Origin: Myxococcota bacterium
GTDB taxonomy: Bacteria > Myxococcota_C > UBA6777
Direction of reading: 5' to 3'
DNA: 64,000 nucleotides
Assembly: GCA_023150835.1 (NCBI GenBank)
Contig: JAKLKB010000012.1
Location: 1 to 64,000, forward strand
Position numbers and translations under genes: made by a program. Numbering within the stretch: the stretch's first letter is position 1; every line of letters starts with the position of its first letter. Shown here in pieces: positions 25,886 through 35,188 of the stretch. The notes below the pieces were generated by a model that saw nothing but the letters and a program-made list of their open reading frames with translations, made no database searches and was not told the DNA's origin.

Positions 25886-26685
25886 CAGAAGTGATCATGT
25901 GTGGTGCAGGCGGAAGAATGGGCCGTCGGATCATGGCCCTTGCGATCGAACAGAACGCCTTTTCTTTGGTGGGAGCGATCGAGCGTGCAGAAAGCCCGTT
26001 GATCGGGGAAGATGCGGGGGTGGTCGCTGGTCTCGATCCGATCGGCGTATCCATCCAGTCGGCGCATTCTGCCCAAGCGGGCCAAGTCGTGATCGACTTT
26101 TCCAGCCTCGAAGCCTTGCCGAGCGTCGTGCGCAGCGTGCGCAGCCAAGGGGCGGCGTTGGTCTGCGGAACCACCGGCCTCAAAGAAGAACAGCAACAGC
26201 ACTTGCAAGAAGCATCCAAAGAGATCCCTGTGCTGTACAGCCCGAATATGAGCGTGGGTGTAAACCTGATGTTCTTGCTTGCGCGGCAAGTGGCGGCTTG
26301 GACAGGCGAAGAATTTGATATCGAGATCGTCGAAGCCCACCACCGTTTCAAACGAGACGCACCCTCGGGAACGGCGATGCGTTTGGCAGAGATGGTCGCA
26401 GAGGGACGCGGCGTAAAGCTCGAAGAGACGGCGCGTTATGCACGAGAAGGCATCATGCCCGAGCGCACCCGCCAAGAGATCGGCATCCAAACGCTGCGGG
26501 GGGGTGATATCGTAGGCGAGCATACGGTGTTTTTTTGCGGGATGGGCGAGCGTTTGGAACTGACGCACCGCGCCACCTCTCGCGATATCTTTGCGCGAGG
26601 CGCTTTGCGGGCCGCTGCGTGGCTGCAACACCAACCTGCTGGCCTGTATTCGATGTTTGACCTTTTGTCCTTCTCAAATCCCTGA
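25879..26685 (+). CDS. dapB: 4-hydroxy-tetrahydrodipicolinate reductase
   Basis: 268 residues when started at ATG 25879, which matches the usual DapB N-terminus; two more in-frame starts lie 36 and 72 bases upstream. Reduces the DapA product with NAD(P)H in the diaminopimelate/lysine pathway. The nucleotide site is IMCGAGGRMGRRIMALAI, and the catalytic HHRFKRDAPSGTA motif and LVCGTTGL are intact. GDIVGEHTVFF and the C-terminal GLYSMFDLL are typical. Its TGA overlaps the ATG of folK (TGATG), so the two are translationally coupled. Confidence 0.97.
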   Translation: MPTEVIMCGAGGRMGRRIMALAIEQNAFSLVGAIERAESPLIGEDAGVVAGLDPIGVSIQSAHSAQAGQVVIDFSSLEALPSVVRSVRSQGAALVCGTTGLKEEQQQHLQEASKEIPVLYSPNMSVGVNLMFLLARQVAAWTGEEFDIEIVEAHHRFKRDAPSGTAMRLAEMVAEGRGVKLEETARYAREGIMPERTRQEIGIQTLRGGDIVGEHTVFFCGMGERLELTHRATSRDIFARGALRAAAWLQHQPAGLYSMFDLLSFSNP

Positions 26686-27206
26686 TGGAACGGGCCTTTG
26701 TCGGGATCGGAACCAACCTTGGCCATCGGGAAACCTTTCTCACCTTTGCGCTCCAACATCTCGGACGCCTCGCATCGACGGGCGTATTGCGATGCTCGCC
26801 TTGGTATGAAACCGCTGCGGTGGGTGGGCCTGCTCAACCCGATTATCTCAACGCGGTGGCCTGCTTTGAGACGACGCTGTCTCCCCCTGCCCTACTTCTC
26901 CAACTTCAACGCATCGAAACGCTGGCTGGGCGCGAACGTTCGGTCTGGTGGGGGCCGCGCACTCTGGATCTGGATCTGCTTTGTCTTGGTACAGCGGTTG
27001 GGATATGGGAAGATCCGCCGTTGATCTTGCCGCATCCGCGCCTCCATCTGCGGCGCTTTGTGTTGCAACCGATGGCGGATGTCGCTCCGCACGCACAACA
27101 CCCGACACTTCATCGAGAGATACAGGAACTTTTGCGAGAGTGCGTGGACCCTTCTGCTGTGCGTCCCTACATACCGCAAGAACAGCCCAACAAGGAGGCT
27201 TTCTGA
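26685..27206 (+). CDS. folK: 2-amino-4-hydroxy-6-hydroxymethyldihydropteridine pyrophosphokinase
   Basis: 173 residues. Transfers pyrophosphate from ATP to hydroxymethyldihydropterin in folate synthesis. HPPK landmarks: FVGIGTNLGHRE at the start, CSPWYETAAVGGPAQPDYLN, WWGPRTLDLDLLCLG with the Mg-binding DLD, and PHPRLHLRRFVLQPM. The start overlaps the dapB stop (TGATG). Its own stop overlaps the start of the next gene in the same way. The C-terminal 20 residues are variable. Confidence 0.96.
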   Translation: MERAFVGIGTNLGHRETFLTFALQHLGRLASTGVLRCSPWYETAAVGGPAQPDYLNAVACFETTLSPPALLLQLQRIETLAGRERSVWWGPRTLDLDLLCLGTAVGIWEDPPLILPHPRLHLRRFVLQPMADVAPHAQHPTLHREIQELLRECVDPSAVRPYIPQEQPNKEAF

Positions 27207-27847
27207 TGAAACCGATCTCTTTTCGTCTGCCCTTCCACCAGATCGCCCTGCACTGGGGCGTCGTCACGGTTTTTCTCGCCACCGCCATCACGGTCTATCT
27301 TCTGGTCTTTGTTCTTCCCTACCAAGGACTTTCGTTGGAGCGTTGCCCCAGCACCTGCCACTACGATACAGACTGCTGGGTGCCAAACTGCACGCGAAAA
27401 GCCCGTTGCATCCGCGCTCAATGCAAACTTGCAGGTGGACACAAGCATTTTTTTAGTGCGATGTTGATCGGGCTTTTTGGCATCCTTGGCCTACTGTGGA
27501 CTGGCGTTGCGCTGTTCAAATCGCGTGCGCGTTTGACGATCGACGACCAAGGCCTGCGTCTGATCCGCCTTCACCGCGAGGTCTTCCTCGCATGGGAAGA
27601 CTTTTTGGGCATCACCTACCATGGCGTCAACACGCGCTTCGGCCACGAAGCCACCGTCTACTCTGTGACGGGCGATACGGGGATCTTCTCCTTCTTGACT
27701 TCGGGACTTCCCAAAGGCACCAGTACCCGCGATCTTGAACTCGGTGCCCTGTTCTTCTTTTCTCTCTCTCCTGACGATACCCAACAACTCCTCCAGATCA
27801 TCCAAGAAAAAACGGGGGCCACCCCTGAAACCGAACACGAGTGGTAA
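27206..27847 (+). CDS. two-span membrane protein with Cys-rich loop
   Basis: 213 residues. ATG 27206 overlaps the folK stop and has AAGGAGG upstream, so it belongs to the dapB-folK operon. Two membrane spans (WGVVTVFLATAITVYLLVFV; FFSAMLIGLFGILGLLWTGV) enclose a loop with six cysteines in about 30 residues (CPSTCHYDTDCWVPNCTRKA, then CIRAQC). The C-terminal 110 residues are beta-rich (LTIDDQGLRLIRLHREVFLA, then WEDFLGITYHG), resembling bacterial PH-like domains. Function unknown. The loop is probably extracytoplasmic and disulfide-bonded, or metal-binding. Confidence 0.75.
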   Translation: MKPISFRLPFHQIALHWGVVTVFLATAITVYLLVFVLPYQGLSLERCPSTCHYDTDCWVPNCTRKARCIRAQCKLAGGHKHFFSAMLIGLFGILGLLWTGVALFKSRARLTIDDQGLRLIRLHREVFLAWEDFLGITYHGVNTRFGHEATVYSVTGDTGIFSFLTSGLPKGTSTRDLELGALFFFSLSPDDTQQLLQIIQEKTGATPETEHEW

Positions 27848-28233
27848 CACGAAATCCGCCTATCGTGTGCTCGCAACATATCGGGCCTCGGCTCGCCCTC
27901 GTGACAAGATGTCATCCCGCCTCTTCTCTCCGCCCTTTTCGGGTAGCATCACAAAGCCCCGATGCTGTAAGATATTTGACAAGAAAATCGTTTCTTGCCA
28001 AAGGTATGCTTTTTGCTCGCAAGGCTTTTTGTACCGCATTCCCCACCAAGACGGGGGTTTGGGACTCCAAGGAAAAGAAGCCTCGACGGATACAAAGATG
28101 AGGACGCACGCGCCCGAAGAGACGAGAATTGCGAAGTAGTGTAGTGTCACTTGCGCCGAACCAGCGTTGGATGGACACTGCGCACTCTCAAAGAGACGAG
28201 CCTCACGAAGCGATGGCACAAGGAGAAAAAAAC
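27848..28233. other. spacer upstream of gspD
   Basis: 386 bases with no supported gene. It begins with a diverged dispersed module (CGAAATCCGCCTATCGTGTG, 27850-27869). At 27980-27997 is a perfect 7-bp inverted repeat, CAAGAAAATCGTTTCTTG, just after TTGA, which could be an operator. A C-rich/G-rich pair near 28040-28065 (ATTCCCCACC / GGGGGTTTGGG) is weak. The gspD promoter must lie here. Confidence 0.5.
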
Positions 28234-30402
28234 GTGACGTGCTGGAGAAACAGAAGATGGACTTGGGTGCTGCTTTGCGCCTTGTGGGTCGGTGGCATGA
28301 CCGCTTGGGATGCCCGCGCCGCTCCGCCTTGTCTCCCCCAATGGCGAAAGCTAATCCGCCTCGAACTTCGCGATCAACCGATCCTCGAAGTGGTGAAAAA
28401 GATCTCGGACTTAACGTGCTACCATTTCATTGTTGCGGATCAGGTGCGCGGTAGAAAGATAACGCTGATCGCCGAAAAAGCCGTCTCTGTTCGTGACGTA
28501 TACAGCGCCTTTTTGTCGATGTTGGAGGTCAACGAACTCACGCTCGTCAAAGAGGGCGCATATCGCCGCATCGTGTTTTCCCGCCAAGCCCTCCAGCAAC
28601 CGATCCCCTACAGCCAAGGGAAGTTTCGAGAAGCCGCCCAAGACCAACTGGTGATGTATATGCTGACCGTCAAGCACATCGACGTGTTTCAGCTCAACAA
28701 CGTCTTGCGCCAACTGGCCAGTCCTGCGGGCCGTACCATCGTCTTTCAACCCTCTTCGATCATCCTGTTGGTGGACTACGCCAACAACATCCAGCGCTTG
28801 CTCAAGATCGTCAACGAGCTTGATGTCGCCGAAGCCAACGTCCGCGAGCGCATGTATATCGTGCAGATCCTCAATGGCCAAGCCCAAGAGATCGTGCAGC
28901 GCGTCCAAGCCATCTTCCAAGTCCAACAGATCCAGCCCAACCAACGCAGATTCGGCTCCAACCAGATCGACGAAAACTACCGCCTCTCGAAGATCATCGC
29001 CGACGAGCGCACCAACCGCGTGATCATCGTCTCAGGCCCGATGGCGTTTGCGAATGTGCGGGGACTGCTCGACAAACTGGATATCTCGCTACCTGACGGA
29101 GGCCAAGTTCGCCTGACACGCCTGCGCTTTGCAAAGGCCGATGAGATCGCCCAAACCCTCTCACAACTGGCCCAAGGCCGTTCGCCCATGCGAGGGCGTG
29201 CGCCGATCCGAGCTTCTTCCACCGATCTATTCCAAGGCGAGATCCGCATCACTCCTGACAAAGCCACAAACTCCCTTGTGATCGTCGCCAACCAGCGCGA
29301 TTACGAAAGCCTGATGCGCGTAATCAAACAGCTTGATGTCCGCCGCAAGCAGATCTTCATCGAAGCCGTGATCATGGAAGTCAGCCTCGAAAAGACGCGA
29401 GAGCTTGGGGCCGCCTTTCACGGTGGTTTACCGCTTTCCACCGACACCACCAATCCCTCCTTTGCGCTCCTAGGGACCCGACTTTCGGGGCTGACCAGCC
29501 TTGTACTCGATCCCGCTTCGCTGATGGGCCTTGCGCTTGGTTTGCGCGGGCCACCCCTTGCCGGAACATCGGGCCTTTTGGGGACAGGAACCTCCATCCC
29601 TTCTTTTGGCGTTGTCTTGCGCGCTATGCAGACCAACTCCGATGTCGACTTGATCTCAACGCCCCATGTCCTCGCCACAACCAACGAAGAAGCCACGCTC
29701 CAAGTCGGCCAAAACGTCCCATTCATCGCAGGAACCAACTTTTCTTCGATCGGGATGGGCGTCGGCTTTCCCGTACAAAATATCCAACGCCAAGACGTCG
29801 CCCTCACCCTCAAACTCAAACCCCAAGTCAACGCAGGCGACCGCGTCAAGATCGAGATCGATCTCGAATTAACCGAGATCGCGTCCCAAAACCGCGAACT
29901 CGGCCCCACCACCACCAAGCGAAAGATCAAAACCACCGTCCGCGTCCGTGACAACCAAACCATCGTGATCGGTGGATTGATCCGCGATCGTCAGGCCAAG
30001 GGCGTCTCGAAAGTCCCTGTACTCGGCGATATCCCTCTTCTTGGGGCGCTGTTTCGGGTCGAACAAAACTCCACCGAAAAACGCAATCTGTTGATCTTTA
30101 TGACCCCTCACATCGTCCTGACCGCCTCGGACTTCCGCAAGATCTTTCAACAAAAGATGCGCGAGCGCCAAGAGTTCCTCGATGCCTACTACACCGAAAA
30201 ATACAAAGAGCTTCGTGATAGCGCAAAGCTCCGATCAACGGGCGTATTGGATCATGTGTTTCGAGATCATGAGTACGTCGAGTCTCGCGCAGCACGCGAG
30301 CAACAGAAAAAACGCGAAGCTCAAAAACAAAAGGAAAGCCAAAAAGAGCTCCCTCGCGCCCAACAAGTCTCCCCCTCCAAAGCCCCGTCCCCCCGCGATT
30401 AG
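28234..30402 (+). CDS. gspD: type II secretion secretin
   Basis: 722 residues from GTG 28234, which has AAGGAG 8 bases upstream and begins a clean signal peptide (WTWVLLCALWVGGMTAWDARA). In-frame ATGs at 28171 and 28213 lack ribosome sites. Outer-membrane channel subunit. N0/N1-type domains follow the signal (LIRLELRDQPILEVVKKISD; YMLTVKHIDVFQLNNVLRQL), then further N-domains (RMYIVQILNGQAQEIVQRVQ; VRLTRLRFAKADEIAQTLSQ). The C-terminal secretin domain has LISTPHVLATTNEEATLQVG and VPVLGDIPLLGALFR. A charged coiled tail (YVESRAAREQQKKREAQKQK) replaces the S-domain. No other gsp genes are in the window; it converges on the minor-pilin operon. Confidence 0.92.
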   Translation: MTCWRNRRWTWVLLCALWVGGMTAWDARAAPPCLPQWRKLIRLELRDQPILEVVKKISDLTCYHFIVADQVRGRKITLIAEKAVSVRDVYSAFLSMLEVNELTLVKEGAYRRIVFSRQALQQPIPYSQGKFREAAQDQLVMYMLTVKHIDVFQLNNVLRQLASPAGRTIVFQPSSIILLVDYANNIQRLLKIVNELDVAEANVRERMYIVQILNGQAQEIVQRVQAIFQVQQIQPNQRRFGSNQIDENYRLSKIIADERTNRVIIVSGPMAFANVRGLLDKLDISLPDGGQVRLTRLRFAKADEIAQTLSQLAQGRSPMRGRAPIRASSTDLFQGEIRITPDKATNSLVIVANQRDYESLMRVIKQLDVRRKQIFIEAVIMEVSLEKTRELGAAFHGGLPLSTDTTNPSFALLGTRLSGLTSLVLDPASLMGLALGLRGPPLAGTSGLLGTGTSIPSFGVVLRAMQTNSDVDLISTPHVLATTNEEATLQVGQNVPFIAGTNFSSIGMGVGFPVQNIQRQDVALTLKLKPQVNAGDRVKIEIDLELTEIASQNRELGPTTTKRKIKTTVRVRDNQTIVIGGLIRDRQAKGVSKVPVLGDIPLLGALFRVEQNSTEKRNLLIFMTPHIVLTASDFRKIFQQKMRERQEFLDAYYTEKYKELRDSAKLRSTGVLDHVFRDHEYVESRAAREQQKKREAQKQKESQKELPRAQQVSPSKAPSPRD

Positions 30403-30496
30403 CGCTGTCTGTTCTCTCTATCCAAAAGCAAATCCCCCTCCCGCTCCCCCTGCCTGATACAAACGATGCCCCTGCCCCAACAGCGGAGGCCCGCTC

Positions 30497-33400
30497 TCAG
30501 TTATCGAGCACAAGCACCCAGTCTGTCGCCATGATCGTCTTGTTGGAGGGTGGGGTGTTCATCATCACGGGTGCGTTTCCGCTGCCTGTGTTGTTGGTGG
30601 CGTTTTTCACCACGGAGTTGGGCGGTTGCAAGAACTGGTTGGCACCGCTCAAACGGGACAACGACACTTGGACGGCCAGCTTACCGCTCTTTTTGACTTC
30701 GACGTTCGAGCCTTTCTTGGGATCGGTCGGATCACGCGGGACGTTTTGCAGATCACCCGGCGTATAAGAAACCGTCGGTCCCATGCTCAGCGTATTTTTC
30801 CCGAACGCGTGGTAACGGTAAAATTGGTAATCATTGGGTTGAGTCACAGGTGGCTCGGTAATCAACATCGGCTGCGTGTAGTTGATATCGTTGCAACGCG
30901 CATCCGCCACAGGAGAACTCGCTTTCGGACCATCGACGTACTGCGTGCGCATCCCTTCGTTTTGGCATTCTGGAGGGTTTGAATGGGTGTTGCAGGAAGT
31001 CAAGGCATTGCACTGCTCGACGGGTGTACGGTCGTTGTTGTAACGGCTTGCATTTTTCAATGCGAGGCAAGTCGCATCGGTGCAAGGTTCCTCGTAGCGG
31101 ATGCCGTAAAGCCGCGCCTCACCGGGGAGACCACACACGGGCAGCGTATCGCTCGCCACGTCGAAGGTTGTAAAATAGGTAATACCGTTCGCTATCACGG
31201 GATCTCCCGTAAATTTCTCTCCTGTGTAGCCGCCTGCGGTGTACTGTTTCAACAGAGTTTGGCTGTTATCCCGATCGTTATACTTGTTGAGATCGCCCAT
31301 CCACGCATGAACGAGATAACGAAACTCACCGAGCGAACCGAGGATCTCGCGCAACGAGAAGGTCTTGTTGGTGGCGTCATAAGATTCCACGTTCGTCAAA
31401 TCGCCCGTTCCACCCGAAAGAACAAGCTCACCGCGTGGGTTCAAAGCAAGCGCCATCGAACTCATCACAGGTTGAGGAGAAGTGTTGTACTTGAACGGAT
31501 CATGGACAAAGTGTGTGTTTTGTACGTCCACACCGTTGCACTTGGGCATCTGGGGTTGGCCGGTCGTCGGATTGACGTTGCCCCACGCCGCAACATCTGG
31601 ACATCCAAGATCGACTCGGAAGATACGGCCATGTGCATCACCAAAGAAGAAACGTGTCATGGGTGCCGGCTCGATGGGGTATCCCACAGGCGTACCCGTC
31701 ACGCCACGCGCATCGTAAAACTCCAAAGGACGGTACGATCCCGTACACCCTGTCGCCGTTTTGCACGTGTTGTTCGCCATCAGATCGTAAGGAACGATCT
31801 CCGACAAGAACATACCTGTCTCCAAATCCACGATGTAGACGACCGCGCCGATGTGATTGTTGTTTTTGTCCATCGTGTAGGTGGGCGGGCTATTGTTGAT
31901 GTTGATATTGACCCCACCGGGCAGGATCGCAACGGCGCGCTCCATCGCGTTGGCGTTCGCACTTGGGCGGTTGGTGCTGATATCCCACCGCACAAGGACG
32001 TTGGCGATGAGCGGGCGTCCAACAGTATAACCAAGGCGATCAAACCGCGTATTGTCAGGCGACGGTGTGGTGACGATAGCCTTTGGATCTTTGTAGCTGT
32101 GGTGATTGATCTCCCACATCAAGCGGGGACGGAACGGATCCGTCACGTCGATCGCCACATAGCCGCGCCCTCCCATTCCCATACCAAACAGCAGGACCGA
32201 GCGAAACTTGGCATAGACTTCACCCGAGTTGCCGTCATAGAAACGGAACATTTGATAGTTCCCGACAACTGGACTTCCATCTGTGGTGTAGACGCGCCCG
32301 CCACCTTCGCGCATCCCACGAACGGCGTACTTCAGATTCGGCAAGACTGTTTTGGGGATAAAGCCCCACAACTCCATCCCGCTATCCGCGTGGAAGGCAT
32401 GCATGATCCCGTCGTTCGACCCCACAAACAGGACCGTTGGACGGCTCGCTCCGATGGTCGCTCCACCAATCCCCCCTGCCATCTGCGTTTTCAACCAATC
32501 GTTGTAGCGAGGATCTTCGCGATTGGACAGCGGGCGCGTCAACAACGCCGGTGTCGAATGATAGATCGCTCCCAACTTAAAGGAGCGCAGCTTGGGGCTT
32601 GTCGTATCGTATCCACGAATGAAGTTGACGAGAAACTCGAATTCTTCTTTGCACTCGTTTCCGCTTTGATCACAACCACCATAACATTCTTCTTGAGTGC
32701 AGCAATACGCCCCACGACAACCAAGCGCGCATTGATCTGTTGCTCCACCCGAATTGCAGCGCAAACGCAGATTGCGGCGAAAAGTGACGTTGATCGGATC
32801 CAATCGGTGTTCTGCTGCGGGAGCGAGCGTATTCGAAGACACCGTTCCGGGTTGAGCGTTGGCGATATCGCTGATCCCGCCGGGCTGAAGGATCGCGATC
32901 GGCGGGTTGGCGTCATCATCGTAGATATCAAATCGTTTCGTGGTGGGGTTATAGCCCGTCATGGTGGTGCTTGGGGTATGGTTGCGGGTCTCTGTTTGCA
33001 CACGATTGACCGAAAGATCCACAGAATTCGGCACGGTAAAACCGTTCGTTGTCAAATCAAGACCATCCAACCTTTCGACGTTGACAAAGATCGTGCGCGG
33101 GCTACTGAGGTTTCGCGTATCATCCAGTTGTTTGCCGAATTCCAAATAAGCCTGCGGCTCGGGTACCAACCGACCGTCATTGGGATCTTCGCAAAGCCCA
33201 GAACGCTCCAGTTTCCCTTGTGGCATCATACAGTTGAGCGCTTTGATATAATTGTTCTTACACCAATTCTTGCATCCATCCCATGCCGTTTGCGAACCGT
33301 CCGCGCCTGCGAAAAAATTCACGCGGTTGGTACCGTTGCAAGCGTGGTAGAGCGGCCACAAACAACCATTCCCTCCGAAATTGGTGCAGCGCTGGCAATA

Positions 33401-35122
33401 AATCCCCCATGCCGTCCCGGGCGGGCTGTTTGTGGTGCCTGTTCCTCCGCACTGTGCGGCTTGTTTGGCATCGTTGCGACAGATCGCGTTGTAGATCTGA
33501 TCGATGCGCTGCGAATTGGGATCGTTTGGATTGGCGAGGCAGTACGTGTTGCCGGAAGCGCTGTTGTCGTTGGTTTCGCTAAACGTACTCAAGAAGGTGT
33601 ATTGCTTGACTTTCTGGCTTCCCGAAACAGTGGTGCATTGGTTTTGCGTTAAGTTACGGTTGATATAAGACGTTGAGACGTTCTTTGTATAAGATTTAAG
33701 ACAGGTACAACCCGGGACGTTTTCGTCTGTTCGACCGTCGCAGTTGTTGTCCAAACCGTCGCAGACTTCGGCTGTTGCGTTGTCGATGATCTCTTGGAAA
33801 GCAGAGGCCAGCGAGGCCGCGTTGTTGGCAGCATAATAAAGGCAGCTTCCGCCCGTACAATTGGCGGGCTTCGTACGACCAAAATGCGCGATATCGTTTA
33901 AGCAATTTTTCCCAGCCGTTCCAAGACCATTGCCGAAGCCAACAACGTACGTTTTGTTTTGGTTACCAAAGTCGTTGAAGACTTGGTTGACCTTCCATTC
34001 GGCGCAGTTGCACTGCCCCCCGTGGGTTGTCCCTTTCACTGCGTACGTAAAAGGACTCAGGCTCGCCATCTGCGGTGTGCAAGTGCTGTTTGTGTTGCTT
34101 CCAGAGGGATCGCCGTCGGTCACAAAGAGGATCGCTGTTTTTCGGTTGGGGATGGTGTCCAGATTGCGCGCTCGTATCATCATATTTCGCGCCAAGTCCA
34201 GCCCCGCCCAATAATTCGTCCCTCCCTCAGCGGTTGCGTCGATCAAGGCTTGTTTCACGATGGTCGGTGGATCCACCGTGCCATCGTCTTGGACGATACG
34301 GTGGTAGACGCTGTTGGTTTTGTCCCAAGCGCTCCCGTACACGCTCGTGTGATAAGACCCGTTTGAGAAGAAAACAAGACCAAACCGAACTTTGCGGTCG
34401 TTGTAGGAGTTCGCAAGGGTTCCCCCATAGCTATCGACGGACTTGACAAGGGCGTTGATAGCGGTGTCCCAACGCGTATAGCGGCAAGTTTTCGCACCCG
34501 TCGGGCCTTCACAGGTCGAAGAACCCATGAAATCGAAATACTTCATGTCAGGGTTGTGCGTCGTGGTTCGGCACTGTGTGGTGGAGGAACAAGCGAATCC
34601 ACTGTCCACCAGCGAACCTCCCGTAAAATACATACTACAAGAGCGGTCGAGGACGATGATCAAGTTGGGCGGTTCGCAGTTTGAAGCGGTGGGGGGGGTG
34701 TTGCATTTTCCAGAGAGGCATTTGACTTTGTTTCCGCATCGGGCATTTTGGCAGTCTTTGTCGGTGGTGCAACTGTTTGGGCAACCCGCTGTGCTGGAAG
34801 CACAAGAGTTCGTCACGGCTCCAGAAGAATCCGTCTGTCGACAAACTTGTAGAGAGGGACAATGATGGTCTTCGATGCAGACGTCACAACGGTTGCTTTT
34901 GGGATTGCAATAGGGATAATTACTGACGCCTGAAGTACAACTTCCTCCATTGGAGCAGTACGCCGCAGAACGACAATAAGCGTCCGAGGTGCAGCTTTGG
35001 CGGAAACCTGGGTGAGTGACGGCAGTTTGGGGTGGTGCTGCGTGGGTTTGCGGCGCATCGGAAACCAGCCAGAGCAGGACGCCAAAGAGTCCAGCCCGAA
35101 GGATGATGGGGACACGTTGCAT
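30497..35122 (-). CDS. pilY1: PilY1-like type IV pilus tip adhesin with VWA and MopE-like motif
   Basis: 1541 residues, ATG 35122 with GGAGG 5 bases upstream, signal peptide 1-28. A Cys-rich N-terminus (CTSDAYCRSAAYCSNGGSC) leads to a VWA domain (about 150-450) with MIDAS VLDRSCSM (about 157-164) and LFVTDGDP. Right after it comes CDGLDNNCDGRTDENVPGC (about 453-472), like the MopE copper/metal-binding repeats of Myxococcota. A second Cys-rich region follows. The C-terminal half is the PilY1 beta-propeller: VLFVGSNDGIMHAFHADSG, MELWGFIPKTVLP, then MGGRGYVAIDVTD. PilY1 is an exported tip protein involved in adhesion, calcium-dependent pilus dynamics and surface sensing. It is the last gene of the fimT-pilV-pilW-pilX-pilY1 operon. 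Confidence 0.93.
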   Translation of the reverse strand: MQRVPIILRAGLFGVLLWLVSDAPQTHAAPPQTAVTHPGFRQSCTSDAYCRSAAYCSNGGSCTSGVSNYPYCNPKSNRCDVCIEDHHCPSLQVCRQTDSSGAVTNSCASSTAGCPNSCTTDKDCQNARCGNKVKCLSGKCNTPPTASNCEPPNLIIVLDRSCSMYFTGGSLVDSGFACSSTTQCRTTTHNPDMKYFDFMGSSTCEGPTGAKTCRYTRWDTAINALVKSVDSYGGTLANSYNDRKVRFGLVFFSNGSYHTSVYGSAWDKTNSVYHRIVQDDGTVDPPTIVKQALIDATAEGGTNYWAGLDLARNMMIRARNLDTIPNRKTAILFVTDGDPSGSNTNSTCTPQMASLSPFTYAVKGTTHGGQCNCAEWKVNQVFNDFGNQNKTYVVGFGNGLGTAGKNCLNDIAHFGRTKPANCTGGSCLYYAANNAASLASAFQEIIDNATAEVCDGLDNNCDGRTDENVPGCTCLKSYTKNVSTSYINRNLTQNQCTTVSGSQKVKQYTFLSTFSETNDNSASGNTYCLANPNDPNSQRIDQIYNAICRNDAKQAAQCGGTGTTNSPPGTAWGIYCQRCTNFGGNGCLWPLYHACNGTNRVNFFAGADGSQTAWDGCKNWCKNNYIKALNCMMPQGKLERSGLCEDPNDGRLVPEPQAYLEFGKQLDDTRNLSSPRTIFVNVERLDGLDLTTNGFTVPNSVDLSVNRVQTETRNHTPSTTMTGYNPTTKRFDIYDDDANPPIAILQPGGISDIANAQPGTVSSNTLAPAAEHRLDPINVTFRRNLRLRCNSGGATDQCALGCRGAYCCTQEECYGGCDQSGNECKEEFEFLVNFIRGYDTTSPKLRSFKLGAIYHSTPALLTRPLSNREDPRYNDWLKTQMAGGIGGATIGASRPTVLFVGSNDGIMHAFHADSGMELWGFIPKTVLPNLKYAVRGMREGGGRVYTTDGSPVVGNYQMFRFYDGNSGEVYAKFRSVLLFGMGMGGRGYVAIDVTDPFRPRLMWEINHHSYKDPKAIVTTPSPDNTRFDRLGYTVGRPLIANVLVRWDISTNRPSANANAMERAVAILPGGVNININNSPPTYTMDKNNNHIGAVVYIVDLETGMFLSEIVPYDLMANNTCKTATGCTGSYRPLEFYDARGVTGTPVGYPIEPAPMTRFFFGDAHGRIFRVDLGCPDVAAWGNVNPTTGQPQMPKCNGVDVQNTHFVHDPFKYNTSPQPVMSSMALALNPRGELVLSGGTGDLTNVESYDATNKTFSLREILGSLGEFRYLVHAWMGDLNKYNDRDNSQTLLKQYTAGGYTGEKFTGDPVIANGITYFTTFDVASDTLPVCGLPGEARLYGIRYEEPCTDATCLALKNASRYNNDRTPVEQCNALTSCNTHSNPPECQNEGMRTQYVDGPKASSPVADARCNDINYTQPMLITEPPVTQPNDYQFYRYHAFGKNTLSMGPTVSYTPGDLQNVPRDPTDPKKGSNVEVKKSGKLAVQVSLSRLSGANQFLQPPNSVVKNATNNTGSGNAPVMMNTPPSNKTIMATDWVLVLDN

Positions 35123-35188
35123 GGGGCCTCCTTGATGGAAAGGTCAGGGGATTCGGAGAAACAAGGTATGAGCAAGAAAACACAGAGA

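Noticed and set aside
30983-33652. 889-codon ORF antisense to pilY1
   Set aside because: Shadow of a real gene with strong domain evidence on the other strand; sequence has no recognisable domain.
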